Assembly (NCBI RefSeq): GCF_001050135.1
Contig: NZ_CP012040.1
Location: forward strand, 1,736,001-1,800,000
Direction: 5' to 3'
Length of the DNA stretch: 64,000 nt
Origin: Cyclobacterium amurskyense
Lineage (GTDB): Bacteria; Bacteroidota; Bacteroidia; Cytophagales; Cyclobacteriaceae
Position 1 is the stretch's first letter, and every line of letters starts with the position of its first letter. Both the position numbers and the translations under genes were made by a program. Shown here one piece after another: positions 18,364 to 27,715 of the stretch. Below the pieces are notes generated by a model. That model ran no database searches. It had not been told where the DNA came from and saw nothing but the letters and a program-made list of their open reading frames with translations.

Positions 18364-19604
18364 CAAACCTTATCAATTACTTGTGGGAAGGCAGCATATG
18401 TTTAACATTACTTTGGGTATTTTACAAAGTTTGCCTCGAAAGAAACACCTTTTTTGCATGGAATAGGACATTTCTACTCTGCTCACTGCTTGTAGCTTTG
18501 GTTTTTCCTGCATTAAACTTTGCGGGAATCAATGGTATAAATTTGCCCAATGAAACCATTTCTATACAATTGCCAACATTTGAATTGAATAGTTCAAATC
18601 AGTTTCAAAACTCCTTTAAAGCCTTTTCAATAAGCAATTTGATAGTTGGTGTTTACTTTATAGGAGTAATATTGGTCCTTGGCCAATTTCTTTTAGGCTT
18701 GGTTTCTATAATGGTTCAAACCAAAAAAGCCAAAACTACTTATAAAGGAAAATACCTCCTTTTAGAGCACCCTACTTTTGAGCCCTCTTCATTTTTCCAC
18801 TTTATCTTCTTACCTGAAGGCGCACTTCAGTCCCAACAGAATGTCGATTGGGTCATTGCCCATGAGACCACACATGCAGACTACAAGCATAGCTGGGACA
18901 GGTTGTTGCTACAGGTAGTAAAGGTAGTTTTCTGGTTTTACCCTATATATAGCAAGTATGAAAAGGCCCTGGAGGTATTGCATGAATACCAGGTGGATGA
19001 AAAGATGACAAAGTCCTATCCTTTAGAAGAATACGCAAGGCTTTTACTCAACCTTACAAAGACAAAAAATACAGGTTTACTAGTACATAATTTCAATCAA
19101 TTTCAAATCAAAAAAAGACTTACAATGATGACACAACCCAAATCAAAATGGACCGCACGAAGTATATATGCTTTGGCATTACCAGTATTTATATGCCTGT
19201 TTGCCTTGGTTTCATGCGAGCAAAAGGATGAAATAATAGAAGTAGCAATGACAGCAAATGAAGCAAATACCAAGAATTTGCTTCCAAATGAAATATTTGA
19301 TATTGTTGAGGTTATGCCTGTTCCTCCACAGGGTATGGAAGGCTGGAACAATTATTTAAGCCAAAACCTTAAATACCCCCAGTCCGCTAGAGATAAAAAA
19401 ATAGAAGGAACGGTTTACTTGGAGTTCATAGTCAACGAAGAAGGAAGAATAATAAATCCATCCGTAATTAAAAGTATCGATCCAGACTTGGATGCGGAAG
19501 CTCTTAGGGTAATTAAAAATTCACCCGATTGGACTCCCGGAATCCAAAGAGGACATAATGTAAATGTGAAATTGAAACTTCCTATAAGGTTTAAACTGGA
19601 GTAA
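18360..19604 (+). CDS. BlaR1-like M56 metallopeptidase with TonB C-terminal domain
   Basis: Three to four N-terminal membrane spans are followed by a cytoplasmic zinc protease domain with the HETTH motif (VIAHETTHADY) near residue 170, and a later membrane span (ALALPVFICLFALVSC) near residue 270. The last 100 residues form a TonB C-terminal-like domain (YPQSARDKKIEGTVYLEF). This is the usual Bacteroidota layout: the protease inactivates the partner BlaI repressor when a signal is sensed. The sensed ligand is unknown; no beta-lactamase lies next to the pair. Confidence 0.9.
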   Translation: MTNLINYLWEGSICLTLLWVFYKVCLERNTFFAWNRTFLLCSLLVALVFPALNFAGINGINLPNETISIQLPTFELNSSNQFQNSFKAFSISNLIVGVYFIGVILVLGQFLLGLVSIMVQTKKAKTTYKGKYLLLEHPTFEPSSFFHFIFLPEGALQSQQNVDWVIAHETTHADYKHSWDRLLLQVVKVVFWFYPIYSKYEKALEVLHEYQVDEKMTKSYPLEEYARLLLNLTKTKNTGLLVHNFNQFQIKKRLTMMTQPKSKWTARSIYALALPVFICLFALVSCEQKDEIIEVAMTANEANTKNLLPNEIFDIVEVMPVPPQGMEGWNNYLSQNLKYPQSARDKKIEGTVYLEFIVNEEGRIINPSVIKSIDPDLDAEALRVIKNSPDWTPGIQRGHNVNVKLKLPIRFKLE

Positions 19605-19628
19605 AACAGAATTGCTAAGGTGAATTCT

Positions 19629-19668
19629 CCTGGCCAAAGGCAGTAAACGCCATTGGCCAGGTTTTTTA
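19629..19668 (+). terminator. Rho-independent terminator of the BlaI/M56 operon
   Basis: CCTGGCCAA and TTGGCCAGG pair, followed by six T. It starts 25 bases after the stop codon. Confidence 0.9.
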
Positions 19669-19684
19669 TCCTGACCAACAGGCT

Positions 19685-19904
19685 TTAAACCCGGATTATG
19701 TAATAGGATTTCTCCGCCCTGACAATTGTCAGGGGTGATAGCCTGTCCCGTGTTTACGGGAAGTGTTGCAATCGCAAGACAATCAGACTGTTTGGAGATT
19801 TTAGCATAGCACTGCTATGGTGAAATTGAAAACAGCAACGAAGTGGCTGATTTTAAAGCGATTTCAGCACGTAATAGAATGTCTATTGCATATTTCGGGT
19901 TTAA
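19685..19904 (+). repeat. Dispersed TIR repeat, copy C
   Basis: This is a full-length copy between the M56 operon terminator and the convergent hydrolase gene. Here the terminal symmetry extends outward, from GCTTTAAACCC on the left to GGGTTTAAAGC on the right. It contains the AGCCTGTCCCGTGTTTACGG hairpin. Confidence 0.92.
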
Positions 19905-19910
19905 AGCTTA

Positions 19911-20744
19911 CTAATCAATAAATTCACCCACTGCATTAACCACATCAAGAGAACGTAATCGGTGACCCAATCCAGTAGTGGTCATGAGCTCAGCTTGTGG
20001 CCAGTGTTGATGAAGAAGACGGGCATTACTAAAATCAGTTAATGCGTCTTTTTGGTCATGTACAATAAGACCAGGAATGGATAAACTCTTTGCCAAATAA
20101 GGAAGACTAACCTTTTCTAGATCCTCCTCAGCAACATTTTGAAATTCCTCAGTTATGCTTTTTACTGTAGCAGGTTTCAATTTCAATGATTTTTTATAAA
20201 ACCCAATAAATTCAGTAGCACTACCGGGAGTTGACAAAGCAATAACCTTATTGATAGTTGGTAATTGGTGTTTCGCTTGGGCATAAAAAAAAGAAAAACT
20301 TCCAATAGAATGGGATACTATCGCATGAACAGAACCATATTCATTCAATAACTTATTTATAAGCGATGCATGATCGGGAACAGTAAAATGCTTGCCTTCA
20401 CTCTGCCCATGCGCTGGTGCATCAAAGGCCAATAAAGTATATTCAGGTTTTTTAGAAAGTAATTCAATATATTGTTGCCATCTGTAGGAAAAGCTTTGCC
20501 ATCCATGAATAAATAAAATTTTCTTTGGCCCATTCCCCCATCGATAGTGACGGATTAATTTCCCTTTGAACATAATATCTGATTCTTCCCCAGTACGAAG
20601 AAACTTGTATTGAGACTTCGTGATCTTGCGACGTGAGGGTGAACAAAAAAACTTAAAGCCTAATTTACCACTTAGAGATGGCGCAACACTATTCATGGTA
20701 TTCAGGAAAAATCCCAAACCCCGATAGTAAAATCTTCCGGTCAT
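19911..20744 (-). CDS. Alpha/beta hydrolase
   Basis: This 277-residue protein has the alpha/beta hydrolase fold. The oxyanion-hole region is FIHGWQSFSYRW near residue 78. The nucleophile elbow is SHSIGS near residue 144, a slight variant of GxSxG. The catalytic Asp is likely in VHDQKDALTDF, and the His in TGLGHRLR near the C-terminus. The FDAPAHGQSEG segment is typical of esterases and lipase-like enzymes. Its stop codon lies only 7 bases from the end of a dispersed repeat. The substrate is unknown. Confidence 0.9.
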   Translation of the reverse strand: MTGRFYYRGLGFFLNTMNSVAPSLSGKLGFKFFCSPSRRKITKSQYKFLRTGEESDIMFKGKLIRHYRWGNGPKKILFIHGWQSFSYRWQQYIELLSKKPEYTLLAFDAPAHGQSEGKHFTVPDHASLINKLLNEYGSVHAIVSHSIGSFSFFYAQAKHQLPTINKVIALSTPGSATEFIGFYKKSLKLKPATVKSITEEFQNVAEEDLEKVSLPYLAKSLSIPGLIVHDQKDALTDFSNARLLHQHWPQAELMTTTGLGHRLRSLDVVNAVGEFID

Positions 20745-20894
20745 TTATAAATAAAGGTTAACTGTTTGTAGGGTGGGTTAAAAATTATTCCTATTACCCA
20801 TTACGTAAATGTAAAATATTATTTTTAATAATTCATTAAAATAATAACAAACTTATGACTTCTTCTTACAAACAACATTTTAACTAAAAACTCA

Positions 20895-22136
20895 TTATTT
20901 AGAAGATGAAGCATCAACCACCCTAATTCTCCTTATAAGCGGAATACATAATAAGCTAATTATTATGGCAATATACCCTATGTACTCAAAGTTTAGTAGT
21001 TTTCCATCCGTGTTTTCAACCAGTATCATCCCTCCAAAAAAGGATGCAAGCCCAGCGCTTAATTGTTGCACTGCAGAATTAAAACTTAGGAAACTACCCC
21101 GATTTTCGGACTTAGCTGTGCCGGTAATCAAGGCAGCAGCAGGCACCATCCGTCCATTTGAGGTGACAAACAAGAGGGTTGATACCGCCAATGCCAACAA
21201 AATAGGAGTAGGCCCCAAATGGGTTATTATAGCAATTGGAACTACATTTAAGCTCATAAATATGGTAAAAATTTTAACCTTGCCATATTTATCTGTAAGC
21301 CGGCCGACCCAGGGTGATGTAAAAACAGTGAAAAACCCTCCTGCCATATAGATATAAGTCAGTTGAAGTTCAGAAAAACCAACATTGGCCACCATGAATG
21401 GGCTTAAAAATGGGATAATCATAAACTGCCCAAGCATCATGAGTATTGTTAGGAAGATGGCCCTCATCTGATTTGAATTGCTGGTAACCCGTCTAATCAC
21501 TTGTTGTGGACTGGGCTTGGCTTTTCCTTCAATTTTCGGAACCTTTATGGAAGGTACAAATCTATAAATCAAGAATAAAATCACCAATGCCAGAAAAGCA
21601 AGAAAGAAAAAAGGAGCATGCCAATTGGAAATACTGGCTATAAAAAGACTGAATGGCACACCTACCACAGAGGCTACAGAAAAGGCTGCCATTACCAAAC
21701 CCATTGCCCGACCTCTTCTACTATCCGGTATGGCATCACCAATAATTGCAAAGATCAAGGCCGAAGTCAAACCACCAAAAAGCCCAGATAAGATTCTTGA
21801 AAACAATAAAAAAGGATAATTTGGTGATAAAGCACAAGCCAAGGTCCCTACTAGAAAGCCAAGAAAAACCCACATTAAAATGCTCCTTCGATCGTATTTA
21901 TCCAAAATAAAAGCGCCAAAAAAACTACTAACACCTGCGCTAAAAGTATAGGAAGACACCAAGAGCCCAAATTCCTGAGGTGAAATTTCAAAAATACGCA
22001 TCAGTTGAGGACCTAGTGGCATCAAAATCATAAAATCTACGATATGCGTAAAATTGATGGCCGCTAATGTCCAAAGCAATAATTTCTCCTTTTGCATTCT
22101 TTTGAAATTTATCCCTTTAAAACCCATATAAGGCAT
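20895..22136 (-). CDS. Major facilitator superfamily transporter
   Basis: The 413-residue protein has about twelve hydrophobic segments in two halves and belongs to the drug/sugar efflux type of MFS proteins. The loop between spans 2 and 3 carries the GAFILDKYDRRS motif, and the matching loop in the second half is GRLTDKYGKVK. It may export a sugar or a drug; the substrate is not visible. In-frame ATGs at 22136 and just inside (MGFKGIN, MQKEKLLL) leave the exact start open. It is monocistronic. Confidence 0.9.
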   Translation of the reverse strand: MPYMGFKGINFKRMQKEKLLLWTLAAINFTHIVDFMILMPLGPQLMRIFEISPQEFGLLVSSYTFSAGVSSFFGAFILDKYDRRSILMWVFLGFLVGTLACALSPNYPFLLFSRILSGLFGGLTSALIFAIIGDAIPDSRRGRAMGLVMAAFSVASVVGVPFSLFIASISNWHAPFFFLAFLALVILFLIYRFVPSIKVPKIEGKAKPSPQQVIRRVTSNSNQMRAIFLTILMMLGQFMIIPFLSPFMVANVGFSELQLTYIYMAGGFFTVFTSPWVGRLTDKYGKVKIFTIFMSLNVVPIAIITHLGPTPILLALAVSTLLFVTSNGRMVPAAALITGTAKSENRGSFLSFNSAVQQLSAGLASFFGGMILVENTDGKLLNFEYIGYIAIIISLLCIPLIRRIRVVDASSSK

Positions 22137-22801
22137 CGAAAGTTCTTAACCTGTATTTTTAAAAATAAAGCTACCAATGAAGAAACCTTGACATCTCCAT
22201 TCCTCAAAAAGTCAAAACCGAATATTCAACGATATACCTCAATAATCAATATCAGATAGATCTTCAGGTATTATTGGTATACATTCCATTATAATAATAA
22301 ATATACCGAACAAAGTTAGCCCCCTTGCGTTTAAATACTTAATCTTCCCGAATCAGGTGTACCATTAATTAGCACAAAACACCAGACCAATAAGTTGTAG
22401 ATAAAAGCTGTTTGGGTGACTACTTTATAAGAAATTCAATTTTTAACATTGTCATAGATAGCTTGTTCTTGATTTAAAACGGTTTAAGATTCCATCAATC
22501 CAATAAATCTACCTACCTTTACGAACTTTATTAAGTCCCAATTTGCAATTGCTTTTATAGTGAATGTTGAAATAACAGGAGAATAAGACAAGTTGGAGGA
22601 CCAAATAAAGGAATCCCCCAAATATGAAGTCGGAGCTGGCCCTCATTTTCGGCTTTAGTTTTTATTTCAAACATTAAAAAAACAACTATTGTAAAAATGG
22701 GCAAAACCGGCCTTATGGGCCAATTATTTATTTGCACTCTAAGAAATTATTAAAGAGGGGTGCAAAATACCGGCACCAAAAGCCATTATAAAAAGTTAAG
22801 C
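22137..22801. other. Long divergent intergenic region
   Basis: About 665 AT-rich bases separate the MFS gene from the helicase gene. I see no repeat copy, no RNA gene I can name and no credible coding frame. A long 5' leader of the helicase mRNA is possible, as is common for cold-induced DEAD-box genes, but no specific structure is recognised. Confidence 0.45.
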
Positions 22802-24034
22802 ATGACATTCGAAAAATTAGAACTTATATCCCCTATCCTGAAAGCACTTCAGGAAAGAAACTACAAGGAACCCACTGCCATACAAGAGCAGGCAATTCCA
22901 AAAATCCTCGCAAAAAGAGATATTTTAGGAAGTGCACAAACAGGTACTGGTAAAACAGCAGCCTTTGCTCTTCCTATCATCCAACTGCTCCACACGGAAA
23001 AAAACAATGACAAAGGAAGATTGGCCATCAAGTCACTCATCGTCACTCCAACAAGAGAATTGGCCATTCAGATTGATGAAAATCTTGAATTTTACGGAAA
23101 ATACACAAAATTAAAGCATGCTGTTATTTTTGGCGGTGTGAAACAAGGCGCTCAAGTCAATGAAATCAGAAGGGGTGTTGATATTTTAGTAGCTACTCCC
23201 GGCAGATTACTTGACCTTATTAACCAAGGTTTTATAAAACTGGATCACATCAAGATATTTGTTCTTGATGAAGCGGACCGCATGCTGGACATGGGCTTTA
23301 TCAATGACATCAAAAAACTTTTGAAGTTATTGCCAAAGAAAAGACAATCCTTGTTTTTTTCCGCAACCATGCCGGACAATATCGTTTCATTGGCTGACAA
23401 TATCCTTACAGATCCTGTCAAAATTGAAGTAAACCCTGTTTCTTCTGCCGCTGATACAGTAAAACAGAAAGTCTATTATACCAATAAGGACGCTAAAAAG
23501 GACTTGCTTTTCCATATATTGGAAAACAAGGATATCGATCAAGTATTGCTTTTCTCCCGAACCAAACATGGTGCGGACAAGATCACGCGAAACTTAAAAA
23601 GCAAAAACATCAATGCCGCAGCCATACATGGTAATAAAGCGCAAAATCATCGACAAAAAGTCTTGAGTCAATTCAAGGAAGGCACCATTCGTGTACTTGT
23701 TGCTACTGATATTGCGGCCCGAGGTATAGACATCGACAAGCTACAGTACGTGATCAATTATGATGTGCCCGAAGATCCTGAGACCTATGTTCACCGAATC
23801 GGTAGATCAGGAAGAGCTGGAGAATCTGGAACTGCCATCTCTCTTTGCGAACCAGAAGAAAACGGGTATGTTCGCTTGATAGAAAGACTTATCAACCAAA
23901 AAATCACTGAGGTAGACAACAATCCTTTTCCTCAAACTGAGAAGCCAATGTCAGCATTGGAACGAAAAGAATTTAACAAGGAGAAACAGCGTAAAAAGCA
24001 GGCATTTTTCAAAAATAGAAAAAAGTCTAGATAA
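22802..24034 (+). CDS. DEAD-box RNA helicase (RhlE-like)
   Basis: This is an ATP-dependent RNA helicase probably acting in ribosome assembly or mRNA decay. Motifs in order are the Q motif (PTAIQEQAIP), Walker A AQTGTGKT, PTRELA, TPGRLLD, DEAD (VLDEADRML), SAT, and the second-domain ARGIDI and HRIGRSGRAG. The basic C-terminal tail (KEKQRKKQAFFKNRKKSR) should bind RNA. The frame is open from a GTG at 22760, but the ATG at 22802 begins the usual MTFEKL N-terminus and is preferred. Confidence 0.95.
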   Translation: MTFEKLELISPILKALQERNYKEPTAIQEQAIPKILAKRDILGSAQTGTGKTAAFALPIIQLLHTEKNNDKGRLAIKSLIVTPTRELAIQIDENLEFYGKYTKLKHAVIFGGVKQGAQVNEIRRGVDILVATPGRLLDLINQGFIKLDHIKIFVLDEADRMLDMGFINDIKKLLKLLPKKRQSLFFSATMPDNIVSLADNILTDPVKIEVNPVSSAADTVKQKVYYTNKDAKKDLLFHILENKDIDQVLLFSRTKHGADKITRNLKSKNINAAAIHGNKAQNHRQKVLSQFKEGTIRVLVATDIAARGIDIDKLQYVINYDVPEDPETYVHRIGRSGRAGESGTAISLCEPEENGYVRLIERLINQKITEVDNNPFPQTEKPMSALERKEFNKEKQRKKQAFFKNRKKSR

Positions 24035-24047
24035 AGATAGCCTTGAT

Positions 24048-24206
24048 TTTAATCCGGATTAGGTAATAGGATCTCCACGCCCTGCCAATAGTCAGGGGTT
24101 AAGCCTGTCTCGTATTTACGAAAATTGTTCTAATCTCCAAACAGCAAGGAAGTGGCTAAATCTGAAGCGATTTCTGCACGTAATAGAATACATATTTCGG
24201 GTTTAA
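24048..24206 (+). repeat. Dispersed TIR repeat, copy D (degenerate, internally deleted)
   Basis: This copy keeps both ends (TTTAATCCGGATTAGGTAAT on the left, CATATTTCGGGTTTAA on the right) but has lost internal parts and collected many substitutions, for a length of about 159 bases. It follows the helicase gene. Confidence 0.8.
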
Positions 24207-24211
24207 TACCA

Positions 24212-24251
24212 ATACCATTGTCTAAGTGAAGACAATGGTATTTTTTTTTTA
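24212..24251 (+). terminator. Rho-independent terminator after the helicase gene
   Basis: ATACCATTGTCT and AGACAATGGTAT form a perfect 12-bp stem followed by about ten T. It lies immediately after the right end of repeat copy D. Confidence 0.9.
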
Positions 24252-24309
24252 TCTTAACAACTTAAATAGTTAAGCAGTTGTCTTCTTAAAGTGAGCTAAA
24301 ACCAGATTG

Positions 24310-24984
24310 TCAAGTCTTAAAAAATGCCTCTGGCTTACCATCAAAGCTAAATTGTCCATTTTCCAAAACCAATACCCTCTGAGCCATACGGGTAATTTCA
24401 GAAGCATCGTGACTCACCAATAAAGTGGTCAACCCATATTCATGGTGAAATTTAACAATGTATTCTTGCAGGCTTCTCCTCATCTCCATATCCAATGCTG
24501 ATAGCGGTTCATCCAAAAGTAGAATTTTAGGCTTCCTTACCATTGCCCTAGCAAGGGCTACACGCTGCTTTTGGCCACCTGAAAGTTTCATGGGGAATTG
24601 CCCTGCCATCTTTTCCATGCCTATACTGACCAATAATTCATCCACAAAACCCTTGTCCTGACCTTTATCCAAAGCGAAAACAAGGTTTTCGTAAACCGTC
24701 ATGTTGGGAAAAATAGAATACTCCTGAAAGATCATGCCTATGTTTCGCTTTTCAGGTCTCAAAAACAGCTTCTTTTCAGTAGATATCCAAGTTTCCTCTC
24801 CAACCCTTAATTCCCCTTCATCAGGACGCATCAAGCCTGCAATCATTCGCAACACACTAGACTTACCAGCACCAGAAGGCCCATACAAGCCAACCAATTC
24901 ACCAGGCTGGATTTGGCAGGATATAGCTAGTGCTATTTTTCCTTCTGCCCCGGAAAGGGATTTTTTAAGCGATAGCTCAATCAT
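24310..24984 (-). CDS. modC: Molybdate ABC transporter ATP-binding protein
   Basis: This ATPase powers molybdate uptake. Walker A GPSGAGKSS is near residue 36, the Q-loop in MIFQEYSIFPN, the signature LSGGQKQR near residue 133, and Walker B ILLLDEPLSALD near residue 153. At 224 residues it lacks the C-terminal molybdate-binding TOBE domain found in the longer enterobacterial ModC (about 350 residues). It overlaps modB by 8 bases and is the last gene of modABC. The order and overlap leave little doubt about its role. Confidence 0.92.
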   Translation of the reverse strand: MIELSLKKSLSGAEGKIALAISCQIQPGELVGLYGPSGAGKSSVLRMIAGLMRPDEGELRVGEETWISTEKKLFLRPEKRNIGMIFQEYSIFPNMTVYENLVFALDKGQDKGFVDELLVSIGMEKMAGQFPMKLSGGQKQRVALARAMVRKPKILLLDEPLSALDMEMRRSLQEYIVKFHHEYGLTTLLVSHDASEITRMAQRVLVLENGQFSFDGKPEAFFKT

Positions 24985-25654
24985 AAGAGAGCATGCTGTT
25001 TTTGCGATGATTGATCAAATAGGTGAGCAATAAGACGGTGAAAGAAAAGGCGATCAAGAGTAAACTGTATTGATTGGCCATGGCATAATTCATTCCCTCC
25101 ACCTCATTGTAAATGGCAACAGAGATCACTCTGGTTTCCTCAGGGATATTTCCTCCCACCATCAATACAACTCCAAATTCTCCAATAGTGTGGGCAAAAG
25201 TGAGCACCCCAGCAGTGATCAAGGCATTCTTCATATTGGGTAATAAAATCCGGAATAGCGTAGCCCAAGAACTTTTACCCATGGTCTTAGCTGCATCCAG
25301 CCAGGCATTAGGTATTCCTGAAAAGCCCGACCGCAAAGGTTGAACCATAAAAGGAAGGCTGTAAATCACCGAGGCCAACACCAGACCATGAAAGGTAAAT
25401 ACCAAGCGAAGATCAAAATACTGGTCGAGAAATTTACCAATTTGGTTTTCGGGACTAAATGCCAACAAAAGATAAAAACCCAACACGGTGGGAGGCAATA
25501 CCAATGGCATGCTTACCAAGGCCTCCACCACATATTTAATGCGATATTTGCTATAGGCAAGCCAGTAAGCAAGTGGTATTCCTACCAAGAAAAGGAGGAA
25601 AGTAGTCAAAGTCGCCAGCTTTAGGGTCAATATAAAGGGTGCAAAATCCATCAT
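24977..25654 (-). CDS. modB: Molybdate ABC transporter permease
   Basis: The 225-residue inner-membrane permease has five to six hydrophobic spans. The conserved cytoplasmic loop that docks on the ATPase is visible as DAAKTMGKSSWATLFRILLP near residues 140-160, with the EAA-type glycine. VLMVGGNIPEETRV is typical of ModB. It overlaps modA by 4 bases and modC by 8, showing tight coupling. Confidence 0.93.
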   Translation of the reverse strand: MMDFAPFILTLKLATLTTFLLFLVGIPLAYWLAYSKYRIKYVVEALVSMPLVLPPTVLGFYLLLAFSPENQIGKFLDQYFDLRLVFTFHGLVLASVIYSLPFMVQPLRSGFSGIPNAWLDAAKTMGKSSWATLFRILLPNMKNALITAGVLTFAHTIGEFGVVLMVGGNIPEETRVISVAIYNEVEGMNYAMANQYSLLLIAFSFTVLLLTYLINHRKNSMLSYD

Positions 25655-26421
25655 TTCACTTTTTGGGTAAAGCCATAAGCCTTAAATATTTTTGCTGCAC
25701 TTTCAGACTTCAAGAACTCAAAAAAGGAAGTGGCATCGGCATTTCCTTTACCAAATTCGGTAATCATTGCTCCCTGAAGCAGGGGCTCATGGCTGTTTTC
25801 AGGTAAAAGAAAATACCTTTTACCATACTTTTTCATGCTTGGTGAAAGGGCCAATGACAAAGCAACAATGCCAATATCCGCTGCTCCAGTAGATAAGAAT
25901 TGAGCCGTTTGAGAAATGTTTTCGCCCATCACCAATTTAGACTTGACCGCATCATAATGACCATAAAACTGAAGGCTCTCTTTTGCACGCATTCCGTAAG
26001 GTGCATGATCCGGATTGGCAATGGCTATTTTTTTAACATTTAAACTCCCAAGACCTTCCATAGTTGACGCATTACAGTCCATTTTTCTGCTCCATAGCAC
26101 CAACCTGCCTTCTCCATAAACATGGAGATCAGATCCGTTCATTCTTTTAGCGATAAGCATTTTGGGATAGGCAACATCAGCAGACATAAAAAGGTGAAAA
26201 GGAGCCTTGTTGGAAAGCTGCTCGAAGAGTTTACCCGAAGACCCATATATGGGCACTATTTCTTTTCCCGTAGCCTCAGTGTAAACCTCAATGATTTCAT
26301 CCAAGGCAAATTTCAAGTCAGAGGCCGCTGCTACTCTTATAGCTCTCTGCGCATTTACAGGGTAAATACCAGGTAAAAAACACAGGACAAAGGAAGCAAG
26401 AAGAAGGCAAACACTTTTCAT
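25651..26421 (-). CDS. modA: Molybdate-binding protein
   Basis: This is the periplasmic substrate-binding protein of the molybdate importer. A signal peptide ends near VNAQ (residue 24). The mature part starts with the typical VAAASDLKFALDEI, then IYGSSGKLFEQL and APFHLFMSAD, whose serines usually bind the oxyanion. The length is normal at 256 residues. It is the first gene of modABC, and a ModE-like dyad lies 46 bases upstream of its start codon. Confidence 0.93.
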   Translation of the reverse strand: MKSVCLLLASFVLCFLPGIYPVNAQRAIRVAAASDLKFALDEIIEVYTEATGKEIVPIYGSSGKLFEQLSNKAPFHLFMSADVAYPKMLIAKRMNGSDLHVYGEGRLVLWSRKMDCNASTMEGLGSLNVKKIAIANPDHAPYGMRAKESLQFYGHYDAVKSKLVMGENISQTAQFLSTGAADIGIVALSLALSPSMKKYGKRYFLLPENSHEPLLQGAMITEFGKGNADATSFFEFLKSESAAKIFKAYGFTQKVK

Positions 26422-26466
26422 TTTATAATGGTCTGGGATTAATCCCTAATGTTATAGCTTGGTTAG

Positions 26467-26494
26467 TTCGATATTATTTTAAAGATATACCGAA
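26467..26494. promoter_or_regulatory. ModE-like operator upstream of modA
   Basis: An imperfect dyad, TTCGATAT on one side and ATATACCGAA on the other, is separated by about ten bases. It resembles the known ModE box (TCGNTATATA-N6-TATATNNCGA) in spacing and outer bases. It lies between the modA start and the WYL gene. No modE gene is in the window, so the regulator would be encoded elsewhere. Confidence 0.45.
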
Positions 26495-26621
26495 TGCCTT
26501 TCTTTTCCAATCCGACCTAATCATTTCCTAATAATTCAATAAATGTCAGAAAATTGACCGGTAACTAATATCAGAAAAATAGGTTCAAACTAGCACTCTT
26601 TTACCATTACACTTTGTCTGA

Positions 26622-27629
26622 TTAATATTGACTTGCAGCTTTTATTAGTTTCCTTTTAATACGGTTTCTTAAAACTTTAGGCTTCAATACCTCTATCGAA
26701 TCCCCAAACCCCAGAATTAACCTATCAAACTCCAAATTCAGATGAACCCTCAAATGAATGATTACACTTCCATTGGCCAACCGATCGATTACTTTTTGAG
26801 AATGATGAAATGGTTTGGTGATCACATAGGGAGCATTGTTTTTATCAATTTTAAGTTCCACTTCTTGAATTTGATCATCATTTAACACGGTTACACCGAT
26901 TGTATCTTTATAATATGCATCTCCATCAAAGTCTTCATCTAGGTAAGGAATAGCAAGGTTTTTGTCAATGGACAAAATTCTATCCATAGCTAAGGTTAAG
27001 ATGGGTTCCTTTGCATTTTTCCGCCCTACCACAAACCAACGATTATTAAACTGCTTTAAAATAAATGGGTGGAAAGTAAAGGTAGAAGAATCCCGGGCTT
27101 TAAAGGATTGGTAAGTAATCCATAAACAAACCTTTTTCAATATAGCCTGATACAAGACATCTATGTTTTTGAGGCCTTTTAAGTTCTCATTTTTATCCAA
27201 ATGAATGATGGAAGTCTGATGCGTTTTCTCGGAATAGACCTTGTCTTCTAAACGCTGTATGATTCCGTCTAGCTCCGAAAACAATGAGAAATCCTTAAAT
27301 TGTTTGAGCATCTCCACTGTTTCAGAAAGTATGCCCATATCATTTTCTGTTAATGGTATATTTGTTATAGAATAGTTTTCATCTTCATATCGATAGTATT
27401 TTTTATCGTAGACGACTATGGGCGCATTGTATCCAAGTTTATCGCTTCGCATTAACTGTAAATCTAATTGAATGCATCTTTTACTTACATTGAAATCTCT
27501 CCCTTCGTATTCATTCAGTGCATCCGAACATGCCTCAATAAGATTTTCAAGTGTCCACCTACGGTACTTGTTCTGCAAGCATTTGTCAATGGTCTTGTAC
27601 CGAATAAGGGCATTTTTATTTTGTGCCAT
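26622..27629 (-). CDS. WYL domain transcriptional regulator
   Basis: The 335-residue protein has an N-terminal winged-helix region (KCLQNKYRRWTLENLIEACSD), then a WYL domain with the key stretch LWITYQSF near residue 165 and FVVGRKNAKEP, and a C-terminal WCX-like extension. WYL domains sense nucleic acid or nucleotide ligands. It is divergent from rtcB across 86 bases that contain a strong palindrome, so it probably controls rtcB. In Escherichia coli rtcB is controlled by the unrelated sigma-54 activator RtcR; this would be a functional counterpart (inference). Confidence 0.9.
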   Translation of the reverse strand: MAQNKNALIRYKTIDKCLQNKYRRWTLENLIEACSDALNEYEGRDFNVSKRCIQLDLQLMRSDKLGYNAPIVVYDKKYYRYEDENYSITNIPLTENDMGILSETVEMLKQFKDFSLFSELDGIIQRLEDKVYSEKTHQTSIIHLDKNENLKGLKNIDVLYQAILKKVCLWITYQSFKARDSSTFTFHPFILKQFNNRWFVVGRKNAKEPILTLAMDRILSIDKNLAIPYLDEDFDGDAYYKDTIGVTVLNDDQIQEVELKIDKNNAPYVITKPFHHSQKVIDRLANGSVIIHLRVHLNLEFDRLILGFGDSIEVLKPKVLRNRIKRKLIKAASQY

Positions 27630-27650
27630 TCTACTAAAGTATTTATTTTT

Positions 27651-27683
27651 TTTAAACTACGCAAAATGATTGCGCAGTTTAAA
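27651..27683. promoter_or_regulatory. Palindromic operator between WYL regulator and rtcB
   Basis: Arms TTTAAACTACGCAA and TTGCGCAGTTTAAA match at 13 of 14 positions around the spacer AATGA. The site lies in the middle of the 86-base divergent promoter region, 33 bases from the rtcB start and 22 bases from the regulator's start codon. Confidence 0.7.
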
Positions 27684-27715
27684 AAAACCTTTGTTAGGTA
27701 ATAAAAAAACAAATC

